Below, piece after piece: positions 8,372 through 17,443 of a stretch of 64,000 nucleotides of DNA. The notes below the pieces were generated by a model that did no database searches, had not been told where the DNA came from, and worked only from the letters and a program-made list of their open reading frames with translations. Within the stretch, counting starts at the first letter, position 1. Every line of letters begins with the position of its first letter. The position numbers and the translations under genes are program-made. The stretch is from an uncultured Aquimarina sp. (GTDB lineage Bacteria > Bacteroidota > Bacteroidia > Flavobacteriales > Flavobacteriaceae): positions 62,001-126,000 of the forward strand of contig CANNBP010000001.1 in NCBI GenBank assembly GCA_947502885.1, in the 5' to 3' direction.

Positions 8372-9883
8372 TTATAGTTTTGTATTGATTAGTGTTTTTA
8401 TTTTTTCAATGGCAAAATTAAGTTGAGTATCTCTATGGTTTAGAAAATCTTGATAAGTCTGAATTACTCTAAAATCGGGTTTAACACCATCTCCGTATTT
8501 CTCATCAGGTAAGGGTTGAACATCCTGTTCTAAATCAACAATTGAAAAGGTTAGATCTAGTTTAGAATTGGGTAACTCATAAGTTACAGGAATATGTCCT
8601 GTATGTCCAAAATATCCTCCTAATGTTTCTTCTCCAATTACGATCGTGTTTTCATCACTTTTAAGTAAACTAGCAAATAATGAACCAGCAGAAGCTACAT
8701 ATGGATCAATTAGTAATATAATATTACCAGTAAAAGCATTTTTACTTGGATTCCAAATTTTGTTGAAATTGTCGTTTTGATAGTATTTGTTGTTTTTTAA
8801 GATAGAATGCTCTTCTTTTAACTCTTCAGCTAATTCTTTAATATCATCATATACATAATATTCTTGATTCGGAATTTTATGAAATAGAGTATAAGCAGTT
8901 GTATTTTCTCTAAAGTTTCTTTGGGTTAAATAAGAATATAAAAGCAAGTCATTGGGATCGTTTCCACCTCCGTTTCCTCGAACATCAACAATAAGATTTG
9001 TTATATTCTTTGTCTTTAAGTTAGTAAATATCGAATCCAAAAATTTAGCATATTTTTTATGCCCATTTGACTTTGGTCCACCTACAGCAAAAGTGGATAC
9101 CTCTAAATATCCCGTTTTGATACTGTCTAAGTATTTGTATGAATAATCTTCACTTTTTCTATTCTCATATTCTTTAGAAAATCGTTTTTTATAATTTTTA
9201 TAAAAATCATCATAAGATATACTTGTGATTTTTGACTCCTTGATAGTGCTGGTATTATTTTCTTTGTATTTTATACTGAAATGAGTTTGTTCACCTAGTG
9301 CTAAATAAATATAAAAAGGCAACCAATCTGTTTCAATACTAGCATATTTCCCGGTTTTATTAATCCCATCTGTGCTAACATATTTTGAGATAAGTGTTGA
9401 AAATTGTCTTTCAGGAATATTATTCACCGAAATTATTTCACTACCAACAGAGATTTCATTGTATTGATAATTGGTGTATAGTTTATTGTTAATATGTTTT
9501 AATGGAACGGGAAAGTATATCTTTTGTTTGCTTAGTGTTTTATCCAAAGAGTCTGGATATTTTAAGCTATTATGACAACTGCCGGTATAATCAATAACAT
9601 TCCATAGAACATTGTAAAATTGGCGATATGATAAATTATCTGTGAGTAATTTTTTGTTTGAAGCAAATACACTATCTATTTCTTTTTTTGAATGGTATTT
9701 ATAAAGACCAGCATTAGCACTTCTATATATTGACTTAAATAGCTTGTAATCTTCAAGCATTTCTTTTTTTGTAAATACATTTGATTGTTTGTTTACCGTT
9801 TCTTTATTCTCAGGTTTACAAGAAATTAATAGAGTAATTGTCAGTAAAAAAATAATTCTAGAATAGTATATATAATTCATCAT
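8372..9883 (-). CDS. S41 family C-terminal-processing peptidase-like lipoprotein
   Basis: 503 residues. A lipoprotein signal ends LLISCKPEN (Cys near residue 22). After an N-terminal helical region comes a short PDZ-like segment (YNEISVGSEIISVNNIPE), then the S41 core: TGYLEVSTFAVGG, LIVDVRGNGGGND, and the nucleophile region LIDPYVASAGSLFASLLK with the serine in ASAGS, followed by VIGEETLGGYFGHTG. This matches the tail-specific/tricorn-type Ser-Lys proteases, although the exact lysine is not assigned. Export and lipidation place it in the periplasm or at the outer membrane. It is a standalone gene flanked by spacers of about 130 bp. Confidence 0.8.
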   Translation of the reverse strand: MMNYIYYSRIIFLLTITLLISCKPENKETVNKQSNVFTKKEMLEDYKLFKSIYRSANAGLYKYHSKKEIDSVFASNKKLLTDNLSYRQFYNVLWNVIDYTGSCHNSLKYPDSLDKTLSKQKIYFPVPLKHINNKLYTNYQYNEISVGSEIISVNNIPERQFSTLISKYVSTDGINKTGKYASIETDWLPFYIYLALGEQTHFSIKYKENNTSTIKESKITSISYDDFYKNYKKRFSKEYENRKSEDYSYKYLDSIKTGYLEVSTFAVGGPKSNGHKKYAKFLDSIFTNLKTKNITNLIVDVRGNGGGNDPNDLLLYSYLTQRNFRENTTAYTLFHKIPNQEYYVYDDIKELAEELKEEHSILKNNKYYQNDNFNKIWNPSKNAFTGNIILLIDPYVASAGSLFASLLKSDENTIVIGEETLGGYFGHTGHIPVTYELPNSKLDLTFSIVDLEQDVQPLPDEKYGDGVKPDFRVIQTYQDFLNHRDTQLNFAIEKIKTLINTKL

Positions 9884-10021
9884 TAAAATTTTTACTAATG
9901 AGAAGTTTTTTAATCAAATGTTACAGTTTTATTAGATTTTGATTTATTTTAATTTTTAATCATTAAGAAATAGTAGCTGCAGAATATAAGATTTTGAGCT
10001 CTTTTTTGATTCTCAAACTTA

Positions 10022-10945
10022 TTAATGGTAAGTAATAATTAAAGAATTTTTATTGAATAAGAATTCATAAGTTATTTTTTCGGGATAATTGTCACTATCA
10101 TAAGAATAATTGTAGTTGCTAGAACTATGACCAGAACATGAAATAACATTGTTTTTATTTAAAAAGCCAAAATAATTATCATCGTCTCCGATCGTAATAA
10201 AAGGGTAATTGGAATGAAGAATAATTGCTTCAATTTTTTTAATGCTTAGATCATTAGGTAGTATGTGGTCAAAGACAATAAATGGATTGTTTTTATCGTC
10301 ATATTCGAAAAAATAAGATATACTATTTTGTGTATTATCAGTTACCTTAATTTCAGTGATATTAGAATTAGTATAGATGAATTCTTTAAATATATAGAAT
10401 TGATCCGCATTATTTTTTCTTTCGGCAGACACGATTCTATTACTCGAATCTAGATTAATTTTGACCTCAGTGTCTTTATTTCTATTAAGAAATACAGTAT
10501 GGTCTGCATATTCTAAGTAATCTGTTTTATTAGAAGTACTATTAATGTAATTTCTGGATTTTAAATTACCGTTAGCATAATATGTATAATTTACCTCTTC
10601 ACTTGGTATGTTAGAAGATGAATGTACTCTATAGATTTTTATTAAATTATGAGCAGAATCATACTTGTAATGTGTGCTATAACCTAATTGGTCTACATCG
10701 AGGTATTTTTTTTTAAGAATAATCTTATTGGTAAGGTCATAAAACAAACTATCTATTCCTTTTTCATTATCAAAAGAAAGGCTCTCTATTAGTTTTGAAG
10801 AAGTTGTATCATTTTGTTCTGTTGTTTCATTATCAACTTCAGATACTTCTTCATGAGTTTGATCATCTTTCTCAATTGTTTCATCTGTAGAAGAACAAGA
10901 GATCGTAAGGAAGTATAAAACTAAAATTTGTAGCGCTTGTTTCAT
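10022..10945 (-). CDS. hypothetical lipoprotein with YD/RHS-like strand repeats
   Basis: 307 residues. The signal ends LTISCSSTDE (lipobox Cys about 17) and is followed by an acidic, Thr/Glu-rich linker to about residue 50. The remainder is built of strand pairs such as HKYDSAHNLIKIYRV, YTYYANGNLKSRNYI and FFEYDDKNNPF, resembling the YD repeats of RHS-like cell-surface proteins and the DUF4595-type lipoproteins of Bacteroidota. No catalytic residues are evident. It is probably surface-exposed. Function unknown. Confidence 0.65.
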   Translation of the reverse strand: MKQALQILVLYFLTISCSSTDETIEKDDQTHEEVSEVDNETTEQNDTTSSKLIESLSFDNEKGIDSLFYDLTNKIILKKKYLDVDQLGYSTHYKYDSAHNLIKIYRVHSSSNIPSEEVNYTYYANGNLKSRNYINSTSNKTDYLEYADHTVFLNRNKDTEVKINLDSSNRIVSAERKNNADQFYIFKEFIYTNSNITEIKVTDNTQNSISYFFEYDDKNNPFIVFDHILPNDLSIKKIEAIILHSNYPFITIGDDDNYFGFLNKNNVISCSGHSSSNYNYSYDSDNYPEKITYEFLFNKNSLIITYH

Positions 10946-11238
10946 ATAAAATTTACTTTCTTTTTTTCCTAGTTAATAATGGATTGTTAGATATTCTTTA
11001 TTGAGAACTCTTGGATATCAAATAGCGGCAAATATAAAATAACATTTAATAGTTGTAAAATATATTTGATAGGAGAGGCTTAACCAGTTTAATATTCAAT
11101 TTTGATATAATTATGAGTCAATTGGTTTTGAGTATTATCGTGTCTCTCATTACTACAAAAATATTTTATCATTTTATAAACAAATCATATCTCGATTTAC
11201 ATAAAGACCTAAATAATTATTGTTTTATCAATAGTAAA

Positions 11239-12117
11239 TTATTTACTCCCACAGCATTTTTTATATTTCTTACCACTATCACATGGGCAAGGGCTATTTC
11301 GATCAATCTTTATGGTATTCCTACTTAAGTTTCTTGATGACATATCTTGATTAAATACTTTTTCTAAGCTGTTATACAAATCTGGATGTTTTCTCTTTAA
11401 TAGTTTTGGTCTTTCAAAAAAATACTCGCTGGCAACAGAGAAAAATTCGGCTCTATTAGTCCCTCCATAAGGGTTTATGTCGGATTCATCGTTGTAAATT
11501 TCTTCGAGTTTTTGATTTACCATTTCGATCCACGGAATTGCATATTGCTTTTGCATTAGGGTAGAGGGGATGCCATCAATTGTTCCTCCTGTTTTGTCTA
11601 TTAAGTGAACAAACTCATGAATAGCTGTATTTTTCTTATCAGATTCATTTTTAAAACCATGCCATAATGCTTCTTTGGATAGTATCATTGTACCTTCCAT
11701 ATATCCATTGCCAACCATTCCTAATATTCTTCTGTCATCGCCATCTATTTCGAATTTTTCATTAAACATTGTTGGGTAAATCAATATTTGATTTAAGTTT
11801 GAATATTTCCAATTATCAAATCCAAATATTGGAATAACTGCGCTAGAAGCTACAAGAAGTTTATCAACGATATCAATTTTAGTTTTTACTCCAATTATTT
11901 CGTAGTTGAGTATAAACTCTTGAACTTGATATTCAAATCTTTTTTTTTCTTCAACAGATAATGAAGTATAATATGAAATGTTCTTGTTTAATATAACTCT
12001 CCAATCAATCGGAAATGTTTCTTCCGGAAAAATCCAACCATTATGTTTTGCTTCGTTTCTCTTGTACAGATAAAAACCTAATATTAATAATAGAATTATG
12101 GGTAGTATAAAATTCAT
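11239..12117 (-). CDS. MtfA-like zinc peptidase (M90) with C-terminal SEC-C motif
   Basis: 292 residues. An N-terminal membrane helix (residues 1-17) precedes an MtfA-type domain with the zinc motif HEFVH (H167, E168, H171), LIDKTGGTIDGIP after it, and a third ligand in VASEYFFERP. The last 18 residues form a SEC-C metal-binding motif (NSPCPCDSGKKYKKCC). MtfA in enterobacteria binds the Mlc (DgsA) repressor and has aminopeptidase activity; here no Mlc is evident, so the role is probably general proteolysis. The fusion of MtfA with SEC-C and a membrane anchor differs from the E. coli protein. Confidence 0.8.
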   Translation of the reverse strand: MNFILPIILLLILGFYLYKRNEAKHNGWIFPEETFPIDWRVILNKNISYYTSLSVEEKKRFEYQVQEFILNYEIIGVKTKIDIVDKLLVASSAVIPIFGFDNWKYSNLNQILIYPTMFNEKFEIDGDDRRILGMVGNGYMEGTMILSKEALWHGFKNESDKKNTAIHEFVHLIDKTGGTIDGIPSTLMQKQYAIPWIEMVNQKLEEIYNDESDINPYGGTNRAEFFSVASEYFFERPKLLKRKHPDLYNSLEKVFNQDMSSRNLSRNTIKIDRNSPCPCDSGKKYKKCCGSK

Positions 12118-12216
12118 AGATGTTGAAAGGTGTTTTTATGAATTGAAAGAAATTATTGTTGAATAGTTTATTTTTAGAGTTATAAGCTTTGAAAAAGATT
12201 TGATTAAAAATTATAA

Positions 12217-12825
12217 TTACTCAATAAGCCTCCTACCACCGATTGTAAATCCAATAGATAATCCTAAATAACTATTATCGACCGTACCAATTATTTGATC
12301 ATTTGGTATTTCAATATCAGCTTTTGGAACGAAATTGTATTCTAATCCAAATCTCAATTTATTTCCTAAATCAATCCCTCCTCTTAATAGAAGACCAATT
12401 TGATTATTTACATTTCCTTCTGATACATTTTCGGTAGGGTTTGCAATGTCCACAGACGAAAATATGAAATATCCTATGCCAAACCCTAGATATGGACGAG
12501 TATTCTTATCGTTTAAATAGTAATCAAAAGTCGGGATAAACGAAATTACTGCATTATCATTTTCTTCATTAACCAGAAATTGAGAGTTATTATGATCATC
12601 AAATTTTTGAGGATTTAATACCACCCCAAATCTCAACCCAATTACTGTATGTTCTGAAATTTTAATTTTAGGCTCCATATTTAGAAAAAGCCCTAAATTC
12701 TCAGAATCAGAATCTAATAGAGCCCCAGGTTCTATCCTCAGTTTTATATTACTCTGTTCTTGAGCATCTACATTAAATAAACAAAACAATAATAGTGGTA
12801 GAGATAATAATTTCTTCTTGAGCAT
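12217..12825 (-). CDS. outer membrane beta-barrel protein
   Basis: 202 residues when started at MLKKKLLSLPLLLFCLF (ATG at 12825), giving a clean signal peptide cleaved after VDAQ. The frame is open upstream to 12861, but that start places a non-hydrophobic extension before the signal. The mature part has repeated amphipathic strands (KISEHTVIGLRFGVVL, RPYLGFGIGYFIFSS, GNKLRFGLEYNFVPK) and ends in a barrel with YLGLSIGFTIGGR. Likely a small outer membrane barrel; no ligand is suggested. Confidence 0.7.
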   Translation of the reverse strand: MLKKKLLSLPLLLFCLFNVDAQEQSNIKLRIEPGALLDSDSENLGLFLNMEPKIKISEHTVIGLRFGVVLNPQKFDDHNNSQFLVNEENDNAVISFIPTFDYYLNDKNTRPYLGFGIGYFIFSSVDIANPTENVSEGNVNNQIGLLLRGGIDLGNKLRFGLEYNFVPKADIEIPNDQIIGTVDNSYLGLSIGFTIGGRRLIE

Positions 12826-12897
12826 AGTACTTTTTATATCTATGGGGCAATTATAATGCATAAACTATACTTTATACATGTTTATTGTACCATTTTT

Positions 12898-13827
12898 TTA
12901 TTCAATTGGGATATATAAATCCACAATGAACTTATTCTCTGGATGTTCTCGATAATCATTATGATAAATTTCAAAAGGGTTTTCTATGCTTTTTTTATAT
13001 CCGTTTTCATTCATCCAAATAAAAAGACCGGTCCATGATTTTTCGAAATCATGAGGAGCAATTTCAAAGCGACCAACAATACACTTTCCTTTATTAATTG
13101 TTAGTTTATTAATCTCACCTTCAACATTAAAAGGTTCATTAGTAATCAAAAAAATACTCATACGAACTTTGTCAGGTTGTGTAACCTTTATACTATCATA
13201 GAAAAGCCTACCCAATTTAGCTTCGGGGTCTTTAAATAAATGTTTTGAGTTAGCCCATTTTATCAGTTTTTCAAAAGAATTTTCAACACCATTTATTCCT
13301 ATGTGAGTTACTCCGGCAAGGTTGAATTGAGGAGTTTCTTTAATTTCTATTTTTGCATTCATTTCTATCCATTTCTTTAAATTATTAATGATGCAAATAT
13401 ATTTTTCAGAATTGGGATAATCTTGACCATTCTTGCTATCTATTTGACGAATCTTGCTAAATTTATTAGGGTTTTGTCGTCTAAACTCTGTAGGGCTTGC
13501 TCCATAATATTTTTTAAACGCTCTGGTGAATGAGGAAAGATCGTTAAATCCATATTTGGTCGATATTTCTGTTATTTCAGAATTTCTATGTATCAGTTCT
13601 AATGCAGATTTTTCTATTCTCCGTCTGGTAACATATGTTCTCAAGGTTTCATTAGTAATGTACTTAAATACACGGTGGAAATGATAAGGAGAGAAAAGAG
13701 CAATGTTTGCTATGGTATGTAACGAAAGATCGGCATCCAAATTTTTGTCAATATAATTGAAAACCTCATTAATTCTACTTTTGTAATCTTTATGTATTTC
13801 TTTATCCAAAATTTTGATTATAGTCAA
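12898..13827 (-). CDS. AraC-type regulator with GyrI-like effector-binding domain
   Basis: 309 residues. The two AraC helix-turn-helices occupy about residues 15-115 (LSLHTIANIALFSPYHFHRVFKYIT, then EITEISTKYGFNDLSSFTRAFKKYYGASPTEFRR). The C-terminal half (about 155-309, from IEIKETPQFNLAGVTHIG) is a GyrI/SbmC-like effector domain ending DLYIPIE. Rob/SoxS/MarA-related proteins with this layout respond to hydrophobic compounds or multidrug stress. It stands alone with about 100 bp spacers on either side. The DinB gene lies upstream on the same strand. Confidence 0.85.
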   Translation of the reverse strand: MTIIKILDKEIHKDYKSRINEVFNYIDKNLDADLSLHTIANIALFSPYHFHRVFKYITNETLRTYVTRRRIEKSALELIHRNSEITEISTKYGFNDLSSFTRAFKKYYGASPTEFRRQNPNKFSKIRQIDSKNGQDYPNSEKYICIINNLKKWIEMNAKIEIKETPQFNLAGVTHIGINGVENSFEKLIKWANSKHLFKDPEAKLGRLFYDSIKVTQPDKVRMSIFLITNEPFNVEGEINKLTINKGKCIVGRFEIAPHDFEKSWTGLFIWMNENGYKKSIENPFEIYHNDYREHPENKFIVDLYIPIE

Positions 13828-13924
13828 ACGATTTAAAATGTATACTCGTCAGGTATATTAGGACTAAAGTAATAATTAGAAAATGAATAAAATAGAATCT
13901 AGATTGCATTGTGGTTACAAGCAA

Positions 13925-14440
13925 CTATTTTTTAGACAGAATGTTAGTTGTATCCTTTTTCTTTAAATATTTTATAATGATTCCAAGTTGTCCTAAATGA
14001 TAAATATCATGATGTAGTATTCCATTAATTACAAAACGATACTCATAATAACCTTTAAAATCGGTATCATAATATAAATCATTTAAGAATTCATCGTTTT
14101 TCGTTTTTAATAGAGCAATTAATTGAGATAAGGTTTTATCATATTCTGATTTGATAGTATCCCATCCAACAATTCTTAGTTTATCATTTGTTAACCAATT
14201 TTCTTCGCAATCATCTGTTTTACTACCTTTTCCGGTTTGGATTTTTAAAATGGTCTCTTTTCTCCACAATGTCAAATGAGAAATTATTTCGGCAATACTA
14301 TGTAAATCGTCTATTGGTCTTAAAAATACTGAATCATGATCTACTTGATTTAATTTACTAGAATAGGAACTACCAATCCAAAGTTTTCCTTTTTGCACTT
14401 TTTCTAGTTGCTCAATGATATTTTCTATAAGATAATTCAT
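13925..14440 (-). CDS. DinB family protein
   Basis: 171 residues with the DinB/YfiT four-helix pattern: helix 1 LIENIIEQLEKVQKG, the metal-ligand helix SIAEIISHLTLWRKE with a histidine, and the closing helix NGILHHDIYHLGQLGIIIKYL with two histidines. The three-histidine metal site is characteristic. Such proteins act as bacillithiol/mycothiol-type transferases or have unknown activity, and the name reflects damage-inducibility in Bacillus. It sits immediately upstream of a membrane-protein/ECF sigma pair on the same strand (27 bp after their end), so read-through transcription is likely. Confidence 0.8.
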   Translation of the reverse strand: MNYLIENIIEQLEKVQKGKLWIGSSYSSKLNQVDHDSVFLRPIDDLHSIAEIISHLTLWRKETILKIQTGKGSKTDDCEENWLTNDKLRIVGWDTIKSEYDKTLSQLIALLKTKNDEFLNDLYYDTDFKGYYEYRFVINGILHHDIYHLGQLGIIIKYLKKKDTTNILSKK

Positions 14441-14467
14441 TTATTTTGTACGCATTGCCAAAGATTT

Positions 14468-15061
14468 TTATTCGGTTATCTCTTTTTTTAATTTCATAAT
14501 ATCTGTTAGTTTTTCCATTTCTTTTTTAACTCCTTTTCTAATTAAAACAAAAAGGATTATTCCAATAATTATATACGAAATATCCATTAACACGATATTC
14601 CAAAATTTCATATACAAACTAAATTCGGGCGTAATCATGTAAAAACCAATAGTATATAAAGCAATTATTATAGGAGCAATAACCTGATGAATTGTTTTTC
14701 TAAATTGATGAAAATTAATAGAGTTTTCTACTGTCTTTAATGTGTTATCCAGCTTATTAATTTGTTTTGCTTTATAAATACTAATAATTTCGATGAAAAT
14801 CCTAAATATCAAACCAATAACCATTAATCCTGCGCCAATTCTGCTTAACATTTCTTTTACTGGAGCAACATAATAAAAGAATAGAGAAATTACTATAAGC
14901 GTAATGGATAAGATTATAATTGTTCCATAATAGAAAAAATAATTTTCTTTTTCTTTTCTCTTTATTTTAGCATATAAACCATCAAAGTTTGTCGTAGAGG
15001 TGGCAAGACTATTTTTGTTGTTTTCCCATTTACTTTGTAGTTCTTTGAAATCGCTACTCAT
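14468..15061 (-). CDS. membrane protein linked to ECF sigma factor, possible anti-sigma factor
   Basis: 197 residues. A hydrophilic N-terminal 40 residues (FKELQSKWENNKNSLATSTTNFDGLYAKIKRKEKEN) is followed by four membrane helices (about residues 41-66, 70-92, 125-145 and 155-175). The start codon lies 8 bp inside the upstream sigma gene, so the two are translationally linked. Membrane proteins placed directly after an ECF sigma gene are frequently its anti-sigma factor. The N-terminal domain does not show a zinc-binding H-x3-C-x2-C motif. Assignment as anti-sigma is inference from position. Confidence 0.6.
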   Translation of the reverse strand: MSSDFKELQSKWENNKNSLATSTTNFDGLYAKIKRKEKENYFFYYGTIIILSITLIVISLFFYYVAPVKEMLSRIGAGLMVIGLIFRIFIEIISIYKAKQINKLDNTLKTVENSINFHQFRKTIHQVIAPIIIALYTIGFYMITPEFSLYMKFWNIVLMDISYIIIGIILFVLIRKGVKKEMEKLTDIMKLKKEITE

Positions 15062-15560
15062 CCTTATTATTTTTTAAAATTGTTTCAAGACGTTTTTTTA
15101 TTCTATGAATTTTAACTCTTAAGTTGGTTGGCTTTATACCTATAACTTCTGATATACTGTCATAATCTTGGTTTTCTAAAACCATCATAATTATTAATCG
15201 ATCTACTTTTTTTAATTGTCCAATGGCATTATATAGCTCTGAAACATTGCGATTTGTTGTTTTTTCAGTTTCTATTATAGATGTTTGATTTTCTATTTCT
15301 AATGTTGGAATTGTTCTTTCTTTTTTTTCTTTTTTTACATATTGTAGACAAGTATTTACTGTTATTCTGTAAATCCAGGTTTTGTAAGATGATGCTCCTC
15401 TAAATTTATCTAAATTATTCCATACACTAATAAAAATTTCTTGAGATAAATCGTTGGCAATGTCTTTATCACCTTTTACGAATCCCAAACACATCTGTAA
15501 AACCATTGGATGATGTTTGTGATAAATTGCTTCAAAAGATTTGTTTTTATTTTTTCTCAT
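15054..15560 (-). CDS. ECF-type RNA polymerase sigma factor
   Basis: 168 residues. Sigma-70 region 2 spans about residues 8-85, with SFEAIYHKHHPMVLQMCLGF and the -10 recognition segment DIANDLSQEIFISVWNNLDKFRG, and the promoter-melting helix ASSYKTWIYRITVNTCLQYVKKE. Region 4 spans about residues 110-165 (LKKVDRLIIMMVLENQDYDSISEVIGIKPTNLRVKIHRIKKRL). It overlaps the downstream membrane protein by 8 bp and the upstream alpha/beta hydrolase by 14 bp, which makes a tightly packed three-gene unit. Confidence 0.85.
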   Translation of the reverse strand: MRKNKNKSFEAIYHKHHPMVLQMCLGFVKGDKDIANDLSQEIFISVWNNLDKFRGASSYKTWIYRITVNTCLQYVKKEKKERTIPTLEIENQTSIIETEKTTNRNVSELYNAIGQLKKVDRLIIMMVLENQDYDSISEVIGIKPTNLRVKIHRIKKRLETILKNNKDE

Positions 15561-16434
15561 TGACTAAAAAATCATTTATAGTTTTATAAAGCCATTTAGG
15601 TTGATCAAACATTATAAAATGCTTACTGTTTGATGCCATTACTAATGTTTTGTTTGTTAGTTTTGAATATTGGTTTTCATAGTTTTTCTGTGCAATTTCA
15701 ACGTTAGGAAAAGAAGCTCCTATTATTAAAGTTTCACACTTTATCTTGCTCAAAGTATCTCTTAAATCAAGTTTTAATAAATCTGTATATCCATAAATCC
15801 AGGTTTTTCGATCTGCTTCTAATATCCAATTTGTTAAGACATCAACTTTTTCTTTGTTTAGGGTCATGTTTGAAGCCATCATGGATGCCATGTTTTTAAA
15901 TTTTTGGTCTTCCATTTCAAGCATTTGTTTATTGTATGGACTTTCATATAATAAGCTCTCTGCTGGTACATTTGGCATCATTACTTCACGCATACAAGGT
16001 AATGCATCGACAATTATTATTTTTGAAACTTTATTAGGTAATGCAGATGCTATATCTATTGCCAAGTTTCCGCCCATACTATGACCAATAATAATGATAT
16101 CGGATATATTATTATCTTTTACGTATTTAATAATTGAGTTTTTGATATTAGAGTACCAAGGCATTTTGATAGGTTCGTTTCCATTAAATCCGGCATACGA
16201 AACGAAATATGATTTTCTTTCTAGAGTTAAATTTTCAACAGTTTCTTTCCATATTGAACCAGGGGTCGAAAATCCAGGAAGAAACAAAATAGGTTTTCCT
16301 TGTCCAACGGTTTCAATGGTAAATGGTTTAGGAATAGTTGTTTCGGGCGTATTTAATCCTCTATGCAATCCAAAGCTATTAGTTGTACTTAGAGTAACAG
16401 CTATAAACATGATAATTCTAATTAATTTAGTCAT
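15547..16434 (-). CDS. secreted alpha/beta hydrolase
   Basis: 295 residues. A signal peptide (about residues 1-22) precedes the fold. The oxyanion strand PILFLPGFSTPGSIW and nucleophile elbow IIIGHSMGGNLA (S119) are visible, as is a histidine in ASNSKHFIMFDQP near residue 270. The acidic residue is probably in the segment LRDTLSKIKCETLIIGASF, but this is not certain. The substrate is unknown; similar proteins are lipases or esterases. Its end overlaps the start of the sigma factor by 14 bp, so the hydrolase gene is first in a hydrolase-sigma-membrane protein-DinB run. Confidence 0.8.
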   Translation of the reverse strand: MTKLIRIIMFIAVTLSTTNSFGLHRGLNTPETTIPKPFTIETVGQGKPILFLPGFSTPGSIWKETVENLTLERKSYFVSYAGFNGNEPIKMPWYSNIKNSIIKYVKDNNISDIIIIGHSMGGNLAIDIASALPNKVSKIIIVDALPCMREVMMPNVPAESLLYESPYNKQMLEMEDQKFKNMASMMASNMTLNKEKVDVLTNWILEADRKTWIYGYTDLLKLDLRDTLSKIKCETLIIGASFPNVEIAQKNYENQYSKLTNKTLVMASNSKHFIMFDQPKWLYKTINDFLVNEKK

Positions 16435-16657
16435 AATACTATTGTTTTTTAATTGTTTGTATTCCTTTGATTAAAAAATTAGTATTTGTTACACTTTGAA
16501 TTTATTTTTTTTAATTTATTTTTTATTCGTGGCTGCTTTTTCTAGTTAATAATCATGTTTACAGACGTATAGGGTGCTGCAAAATTTCACCTAGGTGTAG
16601 ATATTTTAAATGAAGGTATTATCACTTTCTCTTTTTGAAATCTTGAAGTAGCACTTA

Positions 16658-17254
16658 TTATTTTATTAGCTTCAATCTATTCAATTCGGTTAATTGTTCG
16701 CTCCAGTTTTTAGTAATTTCTGCCCCATTATCGTCATCTATGTCAGTTAAAAATTTTCCATCTTTTAAATACCTTATGGAGTTTAGTATTTTATTATCAG
16801 ATAATTCATGTTTCGATTTTCCTTCAGCTAACTCTTGTTCGTCAAGATAGTTTGTCCTGAATTTATCAAGTCCGATTTCATTTAGTATCAATTCTGATTT
16901 TTCTTCAAATTCGAAATCAATCTTAGAGAGAGTGACCAAGAGCTGTGGACTTACCCAAGTTCCTAAGCAAAGTCGTTTCCATAAAAGATCAATAAATTTT
17001 TGTTGTTCTGATTGCTCTAATTTTAAAATCGTAACAAATGCCACTAAATGTAGCCTCCAATTCAACTCAGATAACAATATTTTGGTATCACCTAAAATTT
17101 CTTCAACAGAATTCTCAGTTATAATTTTATTAATGAGTGTTAAGGATTTTCCAAGATTGAAAGTATCTGTATCAGATAAATCAATTCTTAGATTTAAAAA
17201 AGGTAAATGATTTGGTTGATTGTCCCAAAAGCTATCAAATATTCCGAATTTCAA
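16658..17254 (-). CDS. hypothetical protein, mostly helical
   Basis: 198 residues, acidic, without signal peptide or membrane segment. It contains a helical middle with WRLHLVAFVTILKLEQSEQQKFIDLLWKRL and a short closing domain. I do not recognise a family. Codon use and AT content look like the neighbours. It is followed downstream (lower coordinates) by a 220 bp spacer and preceded by a 190 bp spacer that carries a long imperfect palindrome. Confidence 0.6.
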   Translation of the reverse strand: MKFGIFDSFWDNQPNHLPFLNLRIDLSDTDTFNLGKSLTLINKIITENSVEEILGDTKILLSELNWRLHLVAFVTILKLEQSEQQKFIDLLWKRLCLGTWVSPQLLVTLSKIDFEFEEKSELILNEIGLDKFRTNYLDEQELAEGKSKHELSDNKILNSIRYLKDGKFLTDIDDDNGAEITKNWSEQLTELNRLKLIK

Positions 17255-17275
17255 TTTTATTTCATTTTTAATTAA

Positions 17276-17436
17276 GTATGACGTTAAATATATATCAAGT
17301 TAGGTATAAAACAAGGGGTTTATTCGTTCATTCTTGTTTGGTGTTTAATTTATTAAAATTTTGCACCCTTTTATAAAAGAATGAACCTCTAGCTTATACA
17401 GTAAACTTTTGCTTTGATATATATATTAATGTATAC
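17276..17436 (-). repeat. long imperfect palindromic spacer, degenerate attC-like
   Basis: A spacer of about 160 bp whose two sides pair over long stretches. The outer ends are GTATGACGTTAAATATATATC on one side and GTATACATTAATATATATATC (same-strand reading on the other side, 19-20 bases each shown). Inner arms GTATAA..GGTTCATTCTT also pair. It lies between the stop at 17444 and the start at 17254, which is where array repeats lie, but its core reads AACGTC rather than AACGTT and the stop-side AAC is missing. It could be a decayed member of the family. Confidence 0.45.
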
Positions 17437-17443
17437 CAAGCCT

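Noticed and set aside
11113..11328. 71-codon plus-strand frame near the MtfA gene
   Set aside because: Overlaps the MtfA C-terminal coding region on the other strand and has no domain or good start region.
13925..14440. DinB as DNA polymerase IV
   Set aside because: The protein is the small metal-binding DinB/YfiT family and has no polymerase motifs.
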